Part shown: in pieces, positions 34,583-44,610 of the stretch
Numbering within the stretch: the first letter of the stretch is position 1
Layout: each line of letters opens with the position of its first letter
Source of the DNA: DAOUAM01 sp034433305
Lineage (GTDB): Bacteria; Chloroflexota; Dehalococcoidia; Lucifugimonadales; DAOUAM01
Length of the DNA stretch: 64,000 bases
Assembly (NCBI GenBank): GCA_034433305.1
Contig: DAOUAM010000065.1
Location: 1 to 64,000 of the forward strand
Reading direction: 5' to 3'
Position numbers and translations under genes: made by a program
The notes under the pieces: model-generated
Seen by the model: the letters and a program-made list of their open reading frames with translations, nothing else
The model's database searches: none
Told to the model about the DNA's origin: nothing

Positions 34583-36364
34583 ATGACCACCCTCAGCCTT
34601 TCCCATAATGCCCTGCGGGTGCTGGAAGCGCGCTACCTGCGCCGCGACAGCCAGCGCAGGGCCGTCGAGACGCCGGAGCAGCTCTTCCAGCGCGTCGCCT
34701 GGGCCGTCGCCCACGCCGAGCTGCTGCTGGGCAACGCCCGCCAGGCCGCCCACTGGCGGGACGAGTTCTACCAACTCCTTTCGTCCCTGGACTTCCTGCC
34801 CAACAGCCCCACGCTGATGAACGCCGGCACACCCCTGGGCCAGCTCAGCGCCTGCTTCGTCCTGCCCATCGAGGACACCATGGAGAGCATCTTCGAGGCA
34901 GTGAAGCAGATGGCGCTGGTCCAGCGCACCGGCGGCGGCACCGGCTTCGCCTTCTCCCGCCTGCGCCCCAGGGGCGACGTCGTCGCCTCCACCGGCGGCG
35001 AGGCCTCCGGGCCGGTGTCCTTCATGAAGGTCTTCGACTGCGCCACCGAGAACATCAAGCAGGGCGGAAAGCGTCGCGGCGCCAACATGGGCGTGCTGCG
35101 GGTGGACCATCCCGACATCCTGGAGTTCGTCACGGCCAAGCTGGAGGAGTCGGCGCTGCGCAACTTCAACATCTCCGTGGGCGCCACAGACGCCTTCATG
35201 GAGGCCATGCGCCAGGGCCAGCGCTATGACCTGGTGCACCCGGGCACTGGCCAGGCCGTCGGCAGCCTGGACGCTCGGGAGGTCTTTGGCGCCATTTGCC
35301 AGTGCGCCTGGCGCACCGGCGACCCGGGCCTGCTGTTCCTGGACACCGTCAACCGGGCCAACCCGACGCCCCACGTCGGCCAGATGGAGGCCACCAATCC
35401 CTGCGGCGAGGTGCCGCTGCTGCCCTGGGAGCCATGCAACCTGGGTTCCATCAACCTTGCCCATATGCTGACGCGGCGCGACGGCCAGGTGGCCCTGGAC
35501 TGGGACAGGCTGGCCGCCACCGTCCGCGCGGCCATCCGCTTCCTGGACGACGTCATCGAGGTCAACCGCTACCCGGTGCCGGAGACCGAGCGCATGGCGC
35601 GGGGCAACCGCAAGGTGGGCCTGGGCGTTATGGGCTTTGCCGAGATGCTGGTCCACCTGGGTGTCTCTTACGACTCCGACGAGGCGGTGGCGCTGGCCGA
35701 CCGGCTCATGGCCTTCATTGCCGCCGAGGCGCTGGCCGCGTCGCGGGCGCTGGCCGAGGAGCGAGGCGTCTATCCCCACTGGAGGGGCAGCCTCCACGAG
35801 GCCCAGGGGCTGAGGGTGCGCAACGCCACGCGCACCGCCATCGCGCCCACCGGCACCATCAGCATCATCGCCGGCACCAGCGCCAGCATCGAGCCGCTCT
35901 TTGCCCTGGCCTACCGGCGCACCGGCGTCCTGGACGGCGGGACGCTGCTGGAGGTCAACCCGCTGCTGCGACAGCACCTGGAGGCCAGGGGGCTGGATGC
36001 CGAGGCCATTGTCCGCGCCGTCAGCGAGCGCGGCAGCCTTAAGGATGTCCCCGGCGTGCCGGAGGACGCCAGGCGGCTTTTCGTCACGGCCCTGGAAGTC
36101 CCGCCGGAGCGCCACCTTCAGGTGCAGGCCGCCTTCCAGCGCCACGTGGACAACTCCGTCTCCAAGACCGTCAACCTGCCCCACGACGCCACGCCCGACG
36201 ACATCCGGCGCATCTACATGCGGGCGTGGGAGTTGGGCCTCAAGGGCATCACCATCTTCCGCTACGGCAGCAAGTCGGCCCAGGTCCTGGAGCTGGGCGC
36301 TGGTGAGGAGGCCTTTCACTACGACCACGCCTCCCGCTGCGACCCCATGGAGTGCCGGGTATAG
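34583..36364 (+). CDS. nrdJ: adenosylcobalamin-dependent (class II) ribonucleotide reductase
   Basis: The 593-residue protein starts MTTLSLSHNALRVLEARYLR; the ATG at 34583 follows GGGAGGTGCCC. Substrate-site signatures are SACFVLPIEDTMESIF, TGGGTGFAFSRLRP, NPCGEVPLLPWEPCN (catalytic cysteine and glutamate) and a C-terminal cysteine pair CDPMEC that regenerates the active-site disulfide. ATP-cone domains are missing, so it is a short form. It converts ribonucleotides to deoxyribonucleotides independently of oxygen. I looked for a cobalamin riboswitch in the 190-base leader and saw none. It is followed by a strong terminator. Confidence 0.93.
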   Translation: MTTLSLSHNALRVLEARYLRRDSQRRAVETPEQLFQRVAWAVAHAELLLGNARQAAHWRDEFYQLLSSLDFLPNSPTLMNAGTPLGQLSACFVLPIEDTMESIFEAVKQMALVQRTGGGTGFAFSRLRPRGDVVASTGGEASGPVSFMKVFDCATENIKQGGKRRGANMGVLRVDHPDILEFVTAKLEESALRNFNISVGATDAFMEAMRQGQRYDLVHPGTGQAVGSLDAREVFGAICQCAWRTGDPGLLFLDTVNRANPTPHVGQMEATNPCGEVPLLPWEPCNLGSINLAHMLTRRDGQVALDWDRLAATVRAAIRFLDDVIEVNRYPVPETERMARGNRKVGLGVMGFAEMLVHLGVSYDSDEAVALADRLMAFIAAEALAASRALAEERGVYPHWRGSLHEAQGLRVRNATRTAIAPTGTISIIAGTSASIEPLFALAYRRTGVLDGGTLLEVNPLLRQHLEARGLDAEAIVRAVSERGSLKDVPGVPEDARRLFVTALEVPPERHLQVQAAFQRHVDNSVSKTVNLPHDATPDDIRRIYMRAWELGLKGITIFRYGSKSAQVLELGAGEEAFHYDHASRCDPMECRV

Positions 36365-36396
36365 TCGCCGCCGGCCGCGGCCCATGAATGGGCAAA

Positions 36397-36428
36397 CGAG
36401 AGGGGCGCACGTGAGTGCGCCCCTCTCG
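36397..36428. terminator. bidirectional terminator between nrdJ and the protease gene
   Basis: CGAGAGGGGCGCAC and GTGCGCCCCTCTCG form a perfect 14-bp stem with a GTGA loop between two convergent genes. Confidence 0.75.
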
Positions 36429-36454
36429 CTAGCTGCGTGGCGCGGGTCTGGCGC

Positions 36455-39400
36455 CTAGCCGGGGGAGGAGACCTTCCAGTAGCCCACGATGTTGGTGATA
36501 TCCGGGCCGACGGAGCCTTCGCCCCAGTAGTGGTCGTTCCAGTTGGACAGGCCGCCGGTGCCGAAGACGCCCATGACCGCCACTATCTCGCTCGGCCCCT
36601 GGACATCTATGCCTGTCTGCATCCAGGCCTGGCGCACCGTCCAGCCGCTGAGCATGTAGTTGGCCCAGGTCCAGCCCTCTACGGTGTTGTCGTAGGTGAC
36701 CGTCTCATAGCCGCCCAGCAGGTGCAGCCCGCGGAAGGCCGGGCCCCAGCGCTGCCACCAGCGGTTGGGCGAGGTGCCCGGCTGCAGCGGCCCGCACGCC
36801 GCGACGATCAGCCACTCCAGGTCAACGTTGTTCCCCCACTGGGCCTCGGTGTAGTGCAGGAAGCCGTCCTGGTTGTTGCCAGGGAAGGTGAACCCGTCGC
36901 TGTTGGCGTGGCCGGTGTAGAAGACGGCGTCCACGTTGTCCACCCAGTTGCCGTCGTCGCCACCGTTGGCCGGGTCCTTGAAGTCCTGCTCCCATGCGTT
37001 GAAGTCGCCCCAGTTGAAGCGGATGGTGGTGTTGCCGCCGAAGAAGAGGTTGTCCAGGACAAAGCGGTTAACGAAGCCGCCGGCGTTGCCCGCCGAGCCG
37101 CTAAGGCCCTGGGACTGGCCCACCCACTCGGTGCCGACGTCGTTGACGCCGCCCACCGCCATGGGCGACGCCAGGACTCCACCGGAGGAAGCCGAGGGGC
37201 CGCCCTGGAGCTGGCCCACGGGGCCACCGGAGACCTGGAAGCTCTCCATCGCCTGGGCGCTGATGCCGTTGGCGTCGGTGACCACCAGGGTCAGGGTCTC
37301 GATGGCCGACTTGCCCTTGAGGGTGACGTCGTACTCGATGGACGGCTCGTCGGCGGCGGCGGGATCGAGCTGCGTGGTGCTGGAGGCCCACTGGTAGGTG
37401 TAGGGCGGCGTGCCTCCGCTGACCAGAGAAGTGGCCGATACCAGCGTGCCATCCACGGTCACGTCAATGTCCACCGATGGCACCAGCTCAGGGTCGCTCA
37501 CTGCCGGGACGAGCATGCGCCGTAGCTGCACGGTCTCGCCACCGGGCAGCTCCAGTATGCCGCTGTACTGGTAGTGGGGGTACAGGGCCTGGACGCTCAT
37601 CAGGTTGCTGGGAGGCGCGAAGTACACCAGCTCCGAGGACAGCTTCACGTCCTCGGGGTTGATGCCGCCCTGCCTGGTGAGCATGTCCAGGACGAGGCGG
37701 TCCGCCTGGGACCGGGAGATGATGGGCACCATGTCGCCTTGCTCTACCCCGCGCAGGGCGTAGGTGAGATAGGTGAGCTTATCGCCAGGCCCGAAGGCCA
37801 GCTTGATCTCGGCGCCCGGGCCTACCACGGCCAGGCCCCCAAGCTGGAAGGCGTGGTTGACCTGGGTGTCCAGGGCCACGTCGGCCATGACCTCGCCGTT
37901 GCCCTGCACAGCCTCGAACATGGAGTGGCCTATCATGTCTGCGGACTGGTACGGGGCGCGCGGGTCCAGGCCGGAGTCCTTCAGGGCGCTGCGGACAATG
38001 GCCAGCGCCGTCTCGTCGCTGGGCACCTGTATGGCCTTGATAGCCTCGAAGTCAAAGGCCTCGGGCTGTAGCTCTTGCCTGTCCTCCTCGGAGAAGCCCT
38101 TTTCCAGGGGCAGCGTGGGCACCTGCTGGAAGGAGGCCAGGTCGGTGAAACGCACGGAGCCGTCCTCCCGGAGGGCGTCCGGCGGCAGGTCGAAACGGTC
38201 AGCCAGGACCGCGAACTGCTCCGGCGTCACGCCCTGCTGGACTACCTTGAAGGACGGTAGCTGGAGCTGCTGGCCGCCGATGCTGATGCCCAGGCAGAAC
38301 ACATTGTTGTCCTCGTCCTGCTCGGCAACGGCGTTGCCGGGGTCTATGCGGGCGCACAGGAAGTAGTCGCCCGGCGGGGTGTCGGCGGGGATAATGCCGC
38401 CGATGTCGCTGGCTATGGGCGGGTCTGGCGAGAGCAGCAGGAAGCTGAGGGCCGGCACGTCGGGCGTGCGGCTGATGCGCCCGCCCACCAGCAGGGCGTC
38501 CTCCTGGAAGGTGGCCGACGGGGTGGCGAAGCCCTCGGGGACAACGGTGTCAGTGGAAAGCACCAGGTCAACGACGTAGCCGCCGCCCTGAGGATTGCCG
38601 GCGGCGTCCAGTGTGCCACGGGCCAGGCCATCGCCCACGTTGCGGACTTCCACGTCCAGGTCTATCTGGTCGCCTATCTCGTCGCCGGGCATGGCGTTGG
38701 CCGGGCCGAAGAGCGCCACCTTCAGGTCGGGCACCCCCTGCTGCGGGGGCTGCGTCAGGTTGACGCTGACGGAGCCAGGGAAGCTGGCGGCCAACTGGAT
38801 GGGCAACTCGGGGTCTGGCTGGGCGAGGAACTGGATGTCGGCCACGCCGTTGCGCACCAGCGAGCGCCCGATGGGGACGGCGCCCTGCTCGGTCAACTGG
38901 TAGGCGGTGAGGGTGGCGCCGTTCACAGCATAGTTGGCCCGCAGGGAGCCCTGGAACAGCGTCACTATCACGTCCGCGGGCAGGAAGAAGCGGTGGGGGT
39001 TGGACGTCCACATCTCCAGGGTCGGGTCGCCGATGACGTTGTAGAGCCACAGGGTATCTACGGCGTTGTCGGAGGTCACCTCGTCGCCGCCGCCGAACTC
39101 CAGGCCGATGTGGGTGAGGGTGTACTCCTTGGCGTAGTTCATGATGTCGCCCAGGCGCACGATGGAGGTATTGCTGCCGTAGGCGGGGTCGTTGTTGGGC
39201 CAGGTGGCATCTATCAGGCCGCGGTAGAAGGCGGTGTTGGACCAGGTGTTGCTGTTGCGGCTGTCACCAATGATGCCCACCGCGCCGCCGTCCGCTTCCC
39301 GCAGCAGCCGCTCGCAGAAGTAGCTGGCGTTGACCACGGTGCCGTAGTCGCCATTGGCGGACTCGTTGTCGTAGAAGCAGCTAGCGCAGTTGAGGCTGTA

Positions 39401-41527
39401 GACCACCGGCGTCAGGTTGCCGTTGGTCAGGTCACTGGAGACGTTGGTCTTGGTGAAGGAGGGGTTGACCCAGCCGTCCTCCCAGCCGTGGTCGCGGTGG
39501 ATGATAAGGAAGCGCCCATCGTTGAAGGCGTCTATGATGTCCTGGGTGGAGCCATTCCAGGGGAAGCCGCTGCCGGAGCCCAGGTCGGCGGGCAGCAGGT
39601 CGCCGTCGTGGTAGCGGGCCGGCGTGCCAGTGCCGGTCATGGTATAGATGTGCTCCACGGTCTTGCCAGCGGCCATAAGGGTGTTGCGCGTCTGCTCTGA
39701 CTCCTCGATGAAGGCGCGCTGGTCGCGGCCTGACGGTGAGCCGCTCATGCAGCACTGGAACTGGGATGCGATGCTGGCGTTGGCGTAAAAGTCGGCGTCG
39801 AAGGGCGGGTTTTGCTCGTAGTTGATGATCTTGTCAACTACCGTCTGGGCCTGGGTCAGAGTGTCCACCGGGATGCGGCCATGGGCCAGGTCCGGGAGGA
39901 TATTCAGGAAGCCGCCGGCCACGTAAACGTAGGGCGTATCGGTGCCGGTGGTGGCGCTGCCGCCGGTGTCCTCGTACCAGGTGGGGATGAACTCCACGTC
40001 GCCCATGAACAGGACATAGGACGGGCGGGTGATGCACTCGTCGTAATGGAACTCGATGAGGTCTTTGATCTCATCGGCGGTGTCCCTGGTGGTGCCGGCG
40101 CCCACCTCAAAGACGTTGGTGGGGATGCCCTTGTCCCGCTTCCACTGGGCCAGCTCGTCGGCGGCGGCGCGGAAGTCGGGATGGGTCAGTACCATCAGCT
40201 CCTCGCCGAAGCATGGGAACAGGCCGGGGTCTATGAAGATGGGGTTCTCGAAGATGACGGCACTGTTCAGGACCACGTTGTACTGGGACGTGATGTTCTC
40301 GAAGGGATTGATGGCCCTGGTGGTCAGGAAGGCGTCCTGGCCGCCTATGAACTCAACGGACCAGTCCACCTCGTCAAACAGCGTGAGCTCGCCTTTGGCC
40401 GGGTTGTACTGGCCGGTGGCGACCTCCAGCAGGCCGATGGTCAGGTCGCGCATCTGGTCCACCGGCGTCACGCGCACCACGAAGGGCGGGAACAGCGCGT
40501 CCTGGCTGTAGGCGTCCTGGTCCTTCACGAAGGGATGGTCGGCGAAGGTGGACGGAGGCGGTGGCTCGGTGGTGGGCGGCTCGTCGGGCGACTGGTCCAC
40601 GGCAATGGTCTGGAAGGGGTATAGATTGACGCTGAGCACCTGCCCCACGGTCGGCTCGGCGTCCACCTCCACGGCGTCGGTGCCTATGGGCAGAGCGATG
40701 AGCCTGCGGTACACGGGCACCGCCGGCAGGCCAGGCTCGCCCACCAGCGACTCCACGCCGGGCGAGAACACCTGGGTGAAGGTCTCGCCGCCGCCCTGCA
40801 CGCTCAGCAGCGACACGTTGGCGAACTGGGTGCGCCCGGCCAGCGTGGCCGTGTTGGACTCGGTAAGGGTTACCACCGGCCGCTCGGCGGGCTGCTGCCC
40901 GGCCAGGTTCCACTGGATGAACTCCAGTTCCACGCCGGCCGTGTAGGTGTGGCCCTGCCTGGCGGCCTCCTTGGCGTGCAGCCGGACGATGACGCAGAAC
41001 TGGTCGCCCTCGTGCAACTGGCTGCTCACCCTCAGGTCAGTGGACAGGTCGCACTCCCCTTCCACCCTCCTGGTCACCCTCACGTCCACGTTAAGCTCGG
41101 TGTGCAGCACGTTGTTGCCGGCGGCGTCCCGGGCCACGGCGGCGATGCGCGAGATGTGGACGGGCACGCTGCCCACTATCCGGCCTCCCATCTCTATCTC
41201 GCAGGTGTAGGAGGGGTAGGCGTTGGTGACCGTGAAGCCGACGGTCCTGACCGCCTGGCCCGGCTGCAGGTCGGACACGCAGTCGGCGACGTCCTTCTCG
41301 GGCGGGACAGGCTGCGATACCAGCTCGCCGGTCCGCGGGTCCAGCACCTCCACGGACTCGCGGTCGGTCTGCTGGTCCCAGACGGCGTCCACGCTGCCGG
41401 TGCGGACCTCGCCCTCCAGCCGGAGGGAGGCCGTCCAGGCGGCGTAGCCTCCGCCGGCCAGTCCCAGGCCCACCGTAACTATCAGGAACAGCATCCAACC
41501 CCTGGACAAGAATGAAAGCCTGTGCAT
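36455..41527 (-). CDS. giant SipW-type secreted protease: TasA-like domain, gingipain-like domain, CARDB, DUF6345
   Basis: The 1690-residue protein has a SipW-style signal helix (GWMLFLIVTVGLGLAGGGYA AW) and a TasA/camelysin-like N-terminal domain (to about 200) with SYTCEI and DQFCVIVRLHA. Residues about 430-830 form a peptidase C25 (gingipain-like) domain; the likely dyad is H in HRDHGWEDGW (about 680) and C in NCASCFYDNE (about 715). About 930-1080 resembles CARDB, and 1355-1430 a PKD-like domain. The last 230 residues match DUF6345, with another His/Cys pattern in FYTGHANSDGF (about 1540) and VAACGPLQ (about 1577). AAGGAG lies 10 bp before the ATG. It is the most distal large substrate on the same strand as the signal peptidase. 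Confidence 0.85.
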   Translation of the reverse strand: MHRLSFLSRGWMLFLIVTVGLGLAGGGYAAWTASLRLEGEVRTGSVDAVWDQQTDRESVEVLDPRTGELVSQPVPPEKDVADCVSDLQPGQAVRTVGFTVTNAYPSYTCEIEMGGRIVGSVPVHISRIAAVARDAAGNNVLHTELNVDVRVTRRVEGECDLSTDLRVSSQLHEGDQFCVIVRLHAKEAARQGHTYTAGVELEFIQWNLAGQQPAERPVVTLTESNTATLAGRTQFANVSLLSVQGGGETFTQVFSPGVESLVGEPGLPAVPVYRRLIALPIGTDAVEVDAEPTVGQVLSVNLYPFQTIAVDQSPDEPPTTEPPPPSTFADHPFVKDQDAYSQDALFPPFVVRVTPVDQMRDLTIGLLEVATGQYNPAKGELTLFDEVDWSVEFIGGQDAFLTTRAINPFENITSQYNVVLNSAVIFENPIFIDPGLFPCFGEELMVLTHPDFRAAADELAQWKRDKGIPTNVFEVGAGTTRDTADEIKDLIEFHYDECITRPSYVLFMGDVEFIPTWYEDTGGSATTGTDTPYVYVAGGFLNILPDLAHGRIPVDTLTQAQTVVDKIINYEQNPPFDADFYANASIASQFQCCMSGSPSGRDQRAFIEESEQTRNTLMAAGKTVEHIYTMTGTGTPARYHDGDLLPADLGSGSGFPWNGSTQDIIDAFNDGRFLIIHRDHGWEDGWVNPSFTKTNVSSDLTNGNLTPVVYSLNCASCFYDNESANGDYGTVVNASYFCERLLREADGGAVGIIGDSRNSNTWSNTAFYRGLIDATWPNNDPAYGSNTSIVRLGDIMNYAKEYTLTHIGLEFGGGDEVTSDNAVDTLWLYNVIGDPTLEMWTSNPHRFFLPADVIVTLFQGSLRANYAVNGATLTAYQLTEQGAVPIGRSLVRNGVADIQFLAQPDPELPIQLAASFPGSVSVNLTQPPQQGVPDLKVALFGPANAMPGDEIGDQIDLDVEVRNVGDGLARGTLDAAGNPQGGGYVVDLVLSTDTVVPEGFATPSATFQEDALLVGGRISRTPDVPALSFLLLSPDPPIASDIGGIIPADTPPGDYFLCARIDPGNAVAEQDEDNNVFCLGISIGGQQLQLPSFKVVQQGVTPEQFAVLADRFDLPPDALREDGSVRFTDLASFQQVPTLPLEKGFSEEDRQELQPEAFDFEAIKAIQVPSDETALAIVRSALKDSGLDPRAPYQSADMIGHSMFEAVQGNGEVMADVALDTQVNHAFQLGGLAVVGPGAEIKLAFGPGDKLTYLTYALRGVEQGDMVPIISRSQADRLVLDMLTRQGGINPEDVKLSSELVYFAPPSNLMSVQALYPHYQYSGILELPGGETVQLRRMLVPAVSDPELVPSVDIDVTVDGTLVSATSLVSGGTPPYTYQWASSTTQLDPAAADEPSIEYDVTLKGKSAIETLTLVVTDANGISAQAMESFQVSGGPVGQLQGGPSASSGGVLASPMAVGGVNDVGTEWVGQSQGLSGSAGNAGGFVNRFVLDNLFFGGNTTIRFNWGDFNAWEQDFKDPANGGDDGNWVDNVDAVFYTGHANSDGFTFPGNNQDGFLHYTEAQWGNNVDLEWLIVAACGPLQPGTSPNRWWQRWGPAFRGLHLLGGYETVTYDNTVEGWTWANYMLSGWTVRQAWMQTGIDVQGPSEIVAVMGVFGTGGLSNWNDHYWGEGSVGPDITNIVGYWKVSSPG

Positions 41528-41625
41528 CTGGGAACTACTCCTTGCGAATCTTATGGCCCTGTTCGATGGGCTGACCTGCTGAGGTCAGGTAGCTCAATGC
41601 CGTCCCTTCATGGCCTGCCTCCTTC

Positions 41626-44610
41626 CTACCAGCGGGCCTCGCAGATGGCGCTGTTGCCCGCCACGTCGGTCACTTCAAGCGCGATGCTGGCCTCCTGGCC
41701 CGGCCCGGCCCTGGCCGCGCTGACGCCGACGGGGAAGGCCGTGCCCGGGCCGAAGAGGGGCACGTCCACCACGGCGTTGGCCGAGTCCGCCACGTCCACT
41801 CGCAGCAGGCCGCTATCGGCGTCCTGGACAGTAATGGTCACGGTGTCGCCCTGCGCCTGCGTGGAGCAGGCTGGCGGCGCGGCGTCCGGCGGCAGGGCCT
41901 CCAGCACCCGGACGACAACGGAGGTGAAGCGCGTCAGCCTGTTGCTGTCGGTGGCCTTCAGGAGGATGGTGTGGGTGCCTTCGCCCAGGGCTGACGCCGG
42001 CACGTCCAGGGCCGGGCCGGTGCCCAGCCGCTGGCCGGTGGCCTCCAGCTCCCAGGCCAGGCTTTCGCCGGCCAGCGCGCCGTCCTCCGGGTCGAGAGCG
42101 CTGCCCTCCAGGCTGATGACCTGGCCGGTCAGGTACAGGGCGCCGTTCAGGGGCGCGGCGATGTTTACCAGAGGCCCCTGGTTGACGGCCCTGAAAGGCG
42201 CGTCGGAGGTGTCCTCGGCGGAGTTGAAGCCGTCGCTGGCCTTTACCCTGACCAGCCCGCACCGGGTGCCGTGCAGCACGCCGCGAGGCACACGGTAGGA
42301 GTCGCCCACGTCGCTGACGGCCAGCGTCTCGTAGGTCTGGCCGCAGTCGGCGCTGTACTGGACTATGAAGCGCAGGGAGCCGCCGTCGGGGTCGCTGGCC
42401 TCCCAGCGGATGGTGGTGGCCCTGTCCCCCAGCCTTTCGCCGCCGTTGGGGAAGGTGACCGTGACAGTGGGCGGACTGGGGCTGCGCTTGCGCCGCGCCA
42501 GCCGCTGGCCGCCCCTGAACACCTGGACCTCGGCCAGGCTGGTGGGAAGGGTGTTGTCCAGGGCTACGGTTACCAGGAAGGAGCCTGTCCGGGGAGGCAG
42601 GCCCTCGCCTGGTGCCGGGGCATCAGACACGTACATGGTCGGCTCGAAGGCCACCCTGCGCAGCACACGGCCACTGGCGTCTAGCAGCCGCAGGGTGTAC
42701 CGTCCCTGCTCCGACTGGTTGCCCGGAGGCACGACTGCGGACTCCAGCGTGTAAAACGGCAGGAAGCTGGCCGAGTCGCCGGCGAGGTCTATCCTGCCCT
42801 GGACCACCAGGTAGGTGGTCGGTACGCCGGGGACGACATCGGGGCCGTCGCCGAAGCGGTCGTTGATGGCGGCGCGGAGGCCGTTATAGGTGAAGTCTGA
42901 AGTCCAGCGCCAGTCGGGGCCGCAGTAGCCCATGATTTCGGCGTGCCGCCTGGGGTCCGCCACGCGCTGGGTGTGGGTGTCCAGGCCGTAGATGAGGCGG
43001 TGCGGCCCCTGGGCCATCGGCCCGATGGTGAACACTGTTGCGCCACCGATGGTGGCCGTGTAGGGGAAGTCTGGCGCCTCGGCGCTGGCTACCTCGCCGC
43101 AGTAGCCCTGCTTGTCGTACACCTGGCCATCAATGACCACAGGGCCAAGAGCGCCATCCACGGCATCATGGCGGCCCAGGGCATGGCCCAGCTCGTGGGC
43201 GTGGCGGTTGCGTCCGAAGGCGAAGGGCAGGGAAGGCATGAGTCCCACCGCTACGTTGCCGGGGATGCCAGCAGCCATGCCGCCGACGCCTGTCAGCCCG
43301 GACAGCACGCCGTAGTACAGGCGCTGGCAGCCCAGGTTGCTCCAGCAGCCGTCCCAGAAGCGCATGGCCTCCAGCGTGCTGGTGATAGCCAGCAGGCTGG
43401 TGGAGCCGGAGCCTACGGTAGTGGACGACAGGGCCGAGTCCACGCCGGCCACGGGGTAGATGGCCCTGAGCCTCTCGTGCAGCTCCAGCAGTTGGGAGGT
43501 CGTGGGGGTGGAGCCAGCGCCGCTCACCCGCACGCCGACCCACTTCACCTGGGGCGTCTCCGCGGGCAGGAAGGTCACGGTGGTCATGCAGTCGTTGAGG
43601 GCATCGGCGCGGTCGGCGCAGGTCAGGTCGTGGCTGATGCCCTCCACCTCTAGCTCCACGGTGCCGCTGCGCCAGGAGGCCGGCAGGTAGAAGTTGGCGC
43701 TGGAGTGCAGGTCACCCCGGCGGGCCAGGGCATCGGGCGTGGCCGTGATGGTGCCGCCGGCGTTCATCATCGGCAGGGGCGAGCCGGGCAGCGGCGCGCC
43801 GTCACGCCGGCCGTGCAGCCTCACCACTACTCCGGGCACGTCGCCCGCCGCTGACTGAAGGTGTGCCCGCACGATGGTGGCCCTGTCCTGCACCAGGGGC
43901 ACACTGTCCTCCAGGTCCTGCACCGCCTGGTTGACCTCCAGGCCCACCAGCGTGACCACAGGTTCCGACGGGACGATGCCCCACTGGGCCAGCTCCAGGG
44001 TGACTTCTGCTGTGTAAACGTGCTCCATCCTGCTCTCGGGTGTCAGATGTACTCTGACGATGGCGCAGAAGCCATCGCCGTTGCTCAGAGGCGCGCCGGT
44101 GTCCAGGGGCTGGCCGGGGTCGCAGGCGAAGCCGCTGGGGGCCGTGTCATCCGGCACGCGCCGGACGAGGCGGGCCTCCACCTCCACCTCGCGTCCCAGC
44201 ACGTCGTCGCCGTCGGCGTCCGTGGCGGCCAGCCTGACGGCGCTGACCTGGACGGGCAGCGTGCCGGTGATGCGGGCGGCCAGCGTGATCTCGCAGGTGT
44301 AGGATGGGAAGGCGTTGACCATCTGGAACCGGACCGTGCGCGCCACGTCGCCCGGCTCCGGGTCCAGCAGGCAGTCCGCCACGTCGTTCTCCGGCGGGAT
44401 AGGCTGTGGCACTGGCTCGCCGGTCTCAGGGTCCAGGACTTCCACCGATTCCTTCACCTGGGCCTCCAGCAATACCCACATCGCGTCAACGTCCGCTGTG
44501 CGTACCTCTCCCTCCAGGCGCAAGGTGCTGGCCCACGCGGCGTAGGCGCCGCCGGCCAGGCCCAGTACCACGGTAATGATGAGGAACAACACCCAACCTC
44601 TGACCTGCAT
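41626..44610 (-). CDS. SipW-type secreted metzincin-like metalloprotease
   Basis: The 994-residue protein starts MQVRGWVLFLIITVVLGLAG. Its ATG overlaps the signal peptidase stop (TGATG), so the two are translationally coupled. It has the shared TasA-like domain to about residue 210. About 215-620 is the protease region: HELGHALGRHD (about 470) is a HExxHxxGxxD zinc motif and EIMGYCG (about 558) fits a Met-turn. The aspartate as third ligand is as in snapalysin-type metzincins. Ig-like domains follow (VTFPNGGERLGDRATTIRWE; VNIAAPLNGALYLTGQ). A processing or nutrient-degrading role outside the cell is inferred. Confidence 0.83.
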   Translation of the reverse strand: MQVRGWVLFLIITVVLGLAGGAYAAWASTLRLEGEVRTADVDAMWVLLEAQVKESVEVLDPETGEPVPQPIPPENDVADCLLDPEPGDVARTVRFQMVNAFPSYTCEITLAARITGTLPVQVSAVRLAATDADGDDVLGREVEVEARLVRRVPDDTAPSGFACDPGQPLDTGAPLSNGDGFCAIVRVHLTPESRMEHVYTAEVTLELAQWGIVPSEPVVTLVGLEVNQAVQDLEDSVPLVQDRATIVRAHLQSAAGDVPGVVVRLHGRRDGAPLPGSPLPMMNAGGTITATPDALARRGDLHSSANFYLPASWRSGTVELEVEGISHDLTCADRADALNDCMTTVTFLPAETPQVKWVGVRVSGAGSTPTTSQLLELHERLRAIYPVAGVDSALSSTTVGSGSTSLLAITSTLEAMRFWDGCWSNLGCQRLYYGVLSGLTGVGGMAAGIPGNVAVGLMPSLPFAFGRNRHAHELGHALGRHDAVDGALGPVVIDGQVYDKQGYCGEVASAEAPDFPYTATIGGATVFTIGPMAQGPHRLIYGLDTHTQRVADPRRHAEIMGYCGPDWRWTSDFTYNGLRAAINDRFGDGPDVVPGVPTTYLVVQGRIDLAGDSASFLPFYTLESAVVPPGNQSEQGRYTLRLLDASGRVLRRVAFEPTMYVSDAPAPGEGLPPRTGSFLVTVALDNTLPTSLAEVQVFRGGQRLARRKRSPSPPTVTVTFPNGGERLGDRATTIRWEASDPDGGSLRFIVQYSADCGQTYETLAVSDVGDSYRVPRGVLHGTRCGLVRVKASDGFNSAEDTSDAPFRAVNQGPLVNIAAPLNGALYLTGQVISLEGSALDPEDGALAGESLAWELEATGQRLGTGPALDVPASALGEGTHTILLKATDSNRLTRFTSVVVRVLEALPPDAAPPACSTQAQGDTVTITVQDADSGLLRVDVADSANAVVDVPLFGPGTAFPVGVSAARAGPGQEASIALEVTDVAGNSAICEARW

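Noticed and set aside
34547..36385. 612-codon open frame antisense to nrdJ, and similar long frames at 61365-63539, 58315-60063, 24254-26086 and 3079-4734
   Set aside because: They run opposite to clearly conserved genes, have low-complexity G/R/H/Q-rich translations, no domains and no ribosome binding sites. They are GC-skew shadows.
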